The notes under the pieces are model-generated. The model made no database searches. It was given only the letters and a program-made list of their open reading frames with translations, and was not told the DNA's origin. Shown here in pieces: positions 62,214 to 64,000 of a stretch of DNA of 64,000 bases. Made by a program: the position numbers and the translations under genes. Position 1 is the first letter of the stretch, and every line of letters begins with the position of its first letter. Source of the DNA: JAIXWP01 sp965247015 (GTDB taxonomy: Bacteria > Bacteroidota > Bacteroidia > Flavobacteriales_D > Sanyastnellaceae); assembly GCA_965247015.1 (NCBI GenBank), contig CBDFGG010000003.1, forward strand, positions 617,203 to 681,202, written 5' to 3'.

Positions 62214-62804
62214 TTAGTTCAACTCAAAACTATTCATCATATCTATGTAAAGATTTCTGTAGCTCATATCTTTTGGGTCCGTGGGTGATTTTTCCCCTCC
62301 TTCCATGATGTATAGTCTATTATTAACTTTTACCCATGTTTTAATCAAGTCCAACTTCACACCATTTTTGACTCCCGTGTATGTGCGCCTAAAGGTCTCA
62401 AGTCCTTTGAGGATATATTCTTCTTTGGAACTTCTTTTCATATTTGACATTTCCAAGCTCATGATATCTTCATACTCGGCAATATAATCACTGAATCCTC
62501 TGCCTGGTTCCAAATCATAGGTTGTAATAACGAAATTTGGGCAAAATATATCAGCTTTTACACACTGCTTATGGATAACCAAGAGAACCAGAGAATTATC
62601 GTAAATCTCTTCTTTCCAATCACTAGGAATTCCTATTCTAAAGCCACTATTCCCGAGAATACGTTTATTTAAGATGTAACCAGAATCTATGCTACTATTT
62701 CCAATCTCTTCTGATTTGGTTGAATCACGCGTATCGCTATTTTGAACCATTTCAGAGCATGTTAGCATAGAACAACCAAGAAATACAATTGCAAACAACT
62801 TCAT
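62214..62804 (-). CDS. PsbP/DcrB-like lipoprotein (copy B)
   Basis: 196 residues, identical in protein sequence to the gene at 57757-58347, with the same lipobox (SMLTC) and surroundings. Identity of the whole protein while the neighbouring gene decays suggests either a very recent duplication or selection to keep this gene. It is about 100 bases upstream of the RHS tip-B fragment. Confidence 0.8.
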   Translation of the reverse strand: MKLFAIVFLGCSMLTCSEMVQNSDTRDSTKSEEIGNSSIDSGYILNKRILGNSGFRIGIPSDWKEEIYDNSLVLLVIHKQCVKADIFCPNFVITTYDLEPGRGFSDYIAEYEDIMSLEMSNMKRSSKEEYILKGLETFRRTYTGVKNGVKLDLIKTWVKVNNRLYIMEGGEKSPTDPKDMSYRNLYIDMMNSFELN

Positions 62805-62868
62805 TTTTTTAAGGTATAAAAAATTACTAATTCTCTTCTCTTCAAGAATACCACCTTATCAAATCATA

Positions 62869-63039
62869 TTATTTAAAACAACTAATTAGAACTACCGTAG
62901 CACCCGAATTCACTTCAACAAATCTATTTATTCTAAAACTTTGTCCGTTCGGACGATCAAGCTAATAAAAAAAATAATTTGTGGATGACTTTTGCCCTCC
63001 AAGATTTATTACAAAGCCAAAAATAACTCTTAAGTCCAT
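62869..63039 (-). pseudogene. Remnant gene with an in-frame stop (copy B)
   Basis: Copy of 58412-58582 with the same TAG and one or two substitutions. No further evidence. Confidence 0.33.
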
Positions 63040-63096
63040 TTCAACCACAATATGACATAACTCCGATATCAAAGTCTATTCAGAATATAAAAAATT

Positions 63097-63661
63097 TTAC
63101 TTTCTATTCCCTAAGTGTAGTGCAATAAATTCGTGTATCTTGTAAAAATTCTCGTCTCTTTTCAAACCATAAGCGAGAACTGTGTAAGAAAGTACTTTAT
63201 CATTATATCTGAATATGTAGATTACTCCATTTGTACCTTGCTCTTTGTTAAAATTGAAGAATTTAAAGCCAGCCGCTTGCACTCGCCGCCCAGGAATACA
63301 GTCTCTATCTTGGCAGTTATTACAATAAAAATTATTGACAGAAACGTATTTAATATTTAATAAAGCTTCCTCCAATTCCAATTCATCAAAATCCTTTTCA
63401 TGTACAAAACTAATTACTAATGGCTGATCAGAAAAAATATGACTGCTATCTCAGAATCGAAAAACCACCTTGTTATCTCCAGAGTCAAATTTCTCCTATT
63501 ATTTTTTTGCACCCGTACACAACAAAAGTACTGTCCTCACTTAAAAGTAAGACATCAATAAATTCGGCTTTTTTAGAATCTCTGTTCATCTGAATTTTTA
63601 GCTATATTTTTTTACTAAAACAAGAAAAAAATAAAACAAATATTAAGTTGTAAGAATTCAT
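63097..63661 (-). pseudogene. Decayed lipoprotein gene (copy B)
   Basis: Copy of 58640-59205. It keeps the lipoprotein start (MNSYNLIFVLFFSC) and the shared TAG, lacks one base in the A-run near 63500 compared with copy A, and has gained a TGA where copy A reads TTA, leaving 94 codons open at the 3' end. Decay has therefore continued since the duplication. Confidence 0.6.
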
Positions 63662-63691
63662 AGGTGTTAATTTACAATTTCAAATCCAATT

Positions 63692-64000
63692 TTAAATTCT
63701 ATTTTGCCTCCAATAATCATTTTGTAATTCTGGCGACGCAGCTTCAAGTCCCTCAAGTTCGATCATATAAATCACAAGATTCTCACTAAAGGCATAATTC
63801 GAGTTCCAAGGAAACTCATTATGGAGTGTATCCACACTAAAGAATCTTCCGAGTCGCACATCTTCTATGCAGTATTTATAGGATACAGCGCCATCCCAAA
63901 ACTCATTGTCTGTCTCTTGATTTTGAAACCCATACCGATACCCCTCAGTAGTTGTAAACGTTCGTCCGGTGAGGGAGACGCCGAAGGGGCTGTAATCGGT
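63692..64000 (-). CDS. RHS core fragment, partial at the window end
   Basis: Minus-strand frame open from the window edge: YSPFGVSLTGRTF, YRYGFQNQE, a 'DVRLGRFFSVD' block and the same short ending (ASPELQNDYWRQNRI) as the fragment at 59224. Whether it belongs to a full-length RHS gene lies beyond the window. Several substitutions (for example Pro to Thr in SVD(T)L) distinguish it from copy A. Confidence 0.65.
   Translation of the reverse strand, partial: TDYSPFGVSLTGRTFTTTEGYRYGFQNQETDNEFWDGAVSYKYCIEDVRLGRFFSVDTLHNEFPWNSNYAFSENLVIYMIELEGLEAASPELQNDYWRQNRI

Larger units (their letters stand above)
61727..64000. repeat. Duplicated block, copy B (runs off the window)
   Basis: Second copy of 57268-59531. 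It carries an 11-base insertion near 63677 (an extra turn of a small tandem repeat), and scattered substitutions such as a T-to-C change creating a stop at 63452 (TTC TGA in place of TTC TTA). It ends only because the window ends. Confidence 0.92.

Overview
The window reads as chromosomal DNA of a member of the phylum Bacteroidota, most likely a Flavobacteriales-type relative. The evidence is gene content: type IX secretion (T9SS) sorting domains on very large repeat proteins, a PKD/CHU_C adhesin next to a PorP/SprF partner, the exosortase XrtF system with a PID-CTERM-type substrate, RHS core sequences of the Bacteroidota type, and several TAnnTTTG -7 promoter boxes. Genus and species cannot be fixed from the sequence alone. 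No rRNA, tRNA or CRISPR array was seen.

Region 1 (1-9.1 kb) is housekeeping: a partial acyltransferase, GDP-mannose 4,6-dehydratase, an ABC exporter, two paralogous small secreted proteins, a MarR regulator with a YceI protein, an outer-membrane barrel, a nitroreductase, an SDR oxidoreductase and an M28 peptidase. Region 2 (9.1-15.6 kb) holds two large secreted proteins built from Cys-rich 'GCTD...ACN(Y/F)DP...DGSC' repeats. One ends in a T9SS sorting domain and the other in a dockerin-like EF-hand motif. Region 3 (15.8-22.8 kb) is a surface-polysaccharide and exosortase locus. A minus-strand operon (PID-CTERM peptide, XrtF, XrtF-associated membrane protein, small conserved protein) diverges from a plus-strand operon (Wzc-type tyrosine kinase with a Tyr-Gly tail, glycosyltransferase, SpsF-like cytidylyltransferase, DUF4910 protein).

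Region 4 (22.9-40.8 kb) contains clpP, an HYR-like repeat adhesin, priA (its start codon lies inside a terminator hairpin), an MbnP-like protein followed by two di-heme peroxidases, a YkgJ protein, a 1680-residue PKD adhesin with its PorP/SprF partner, and murB on the opposite strand.

Region 5 (40.8-64 kb) is a visibly AT-richer accessory region. Almost every gene is on the minus strand, short, unrecognised and exported, most with a lipoprotein signal. Four fragments of one RHS core sit among them, and the two longest carry different C-terminal tips, each overlapping the next gene by ATGA. A block of at least 2.26 kb carrying RHS core, a lipoprotein gene and decayed genes is present twice, 4.46 kb apart. 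The gaps between genes are filled with unusual repeats built by iterating short words (CTTTGCG-, TTTCACTG-, CACAGT-, CTCAAACTC-type), arranged as inverted repeats and ordered composite elements. A GxxExxY (PDDEXK_3-type) gene is flanked by two copies of the CTTTGCG inverted repeat. I read this region as a decaying polymorphic-toxin/immunity array interspersed with a non-autonomous repeat family. It is the most likely place for an undescribed system.
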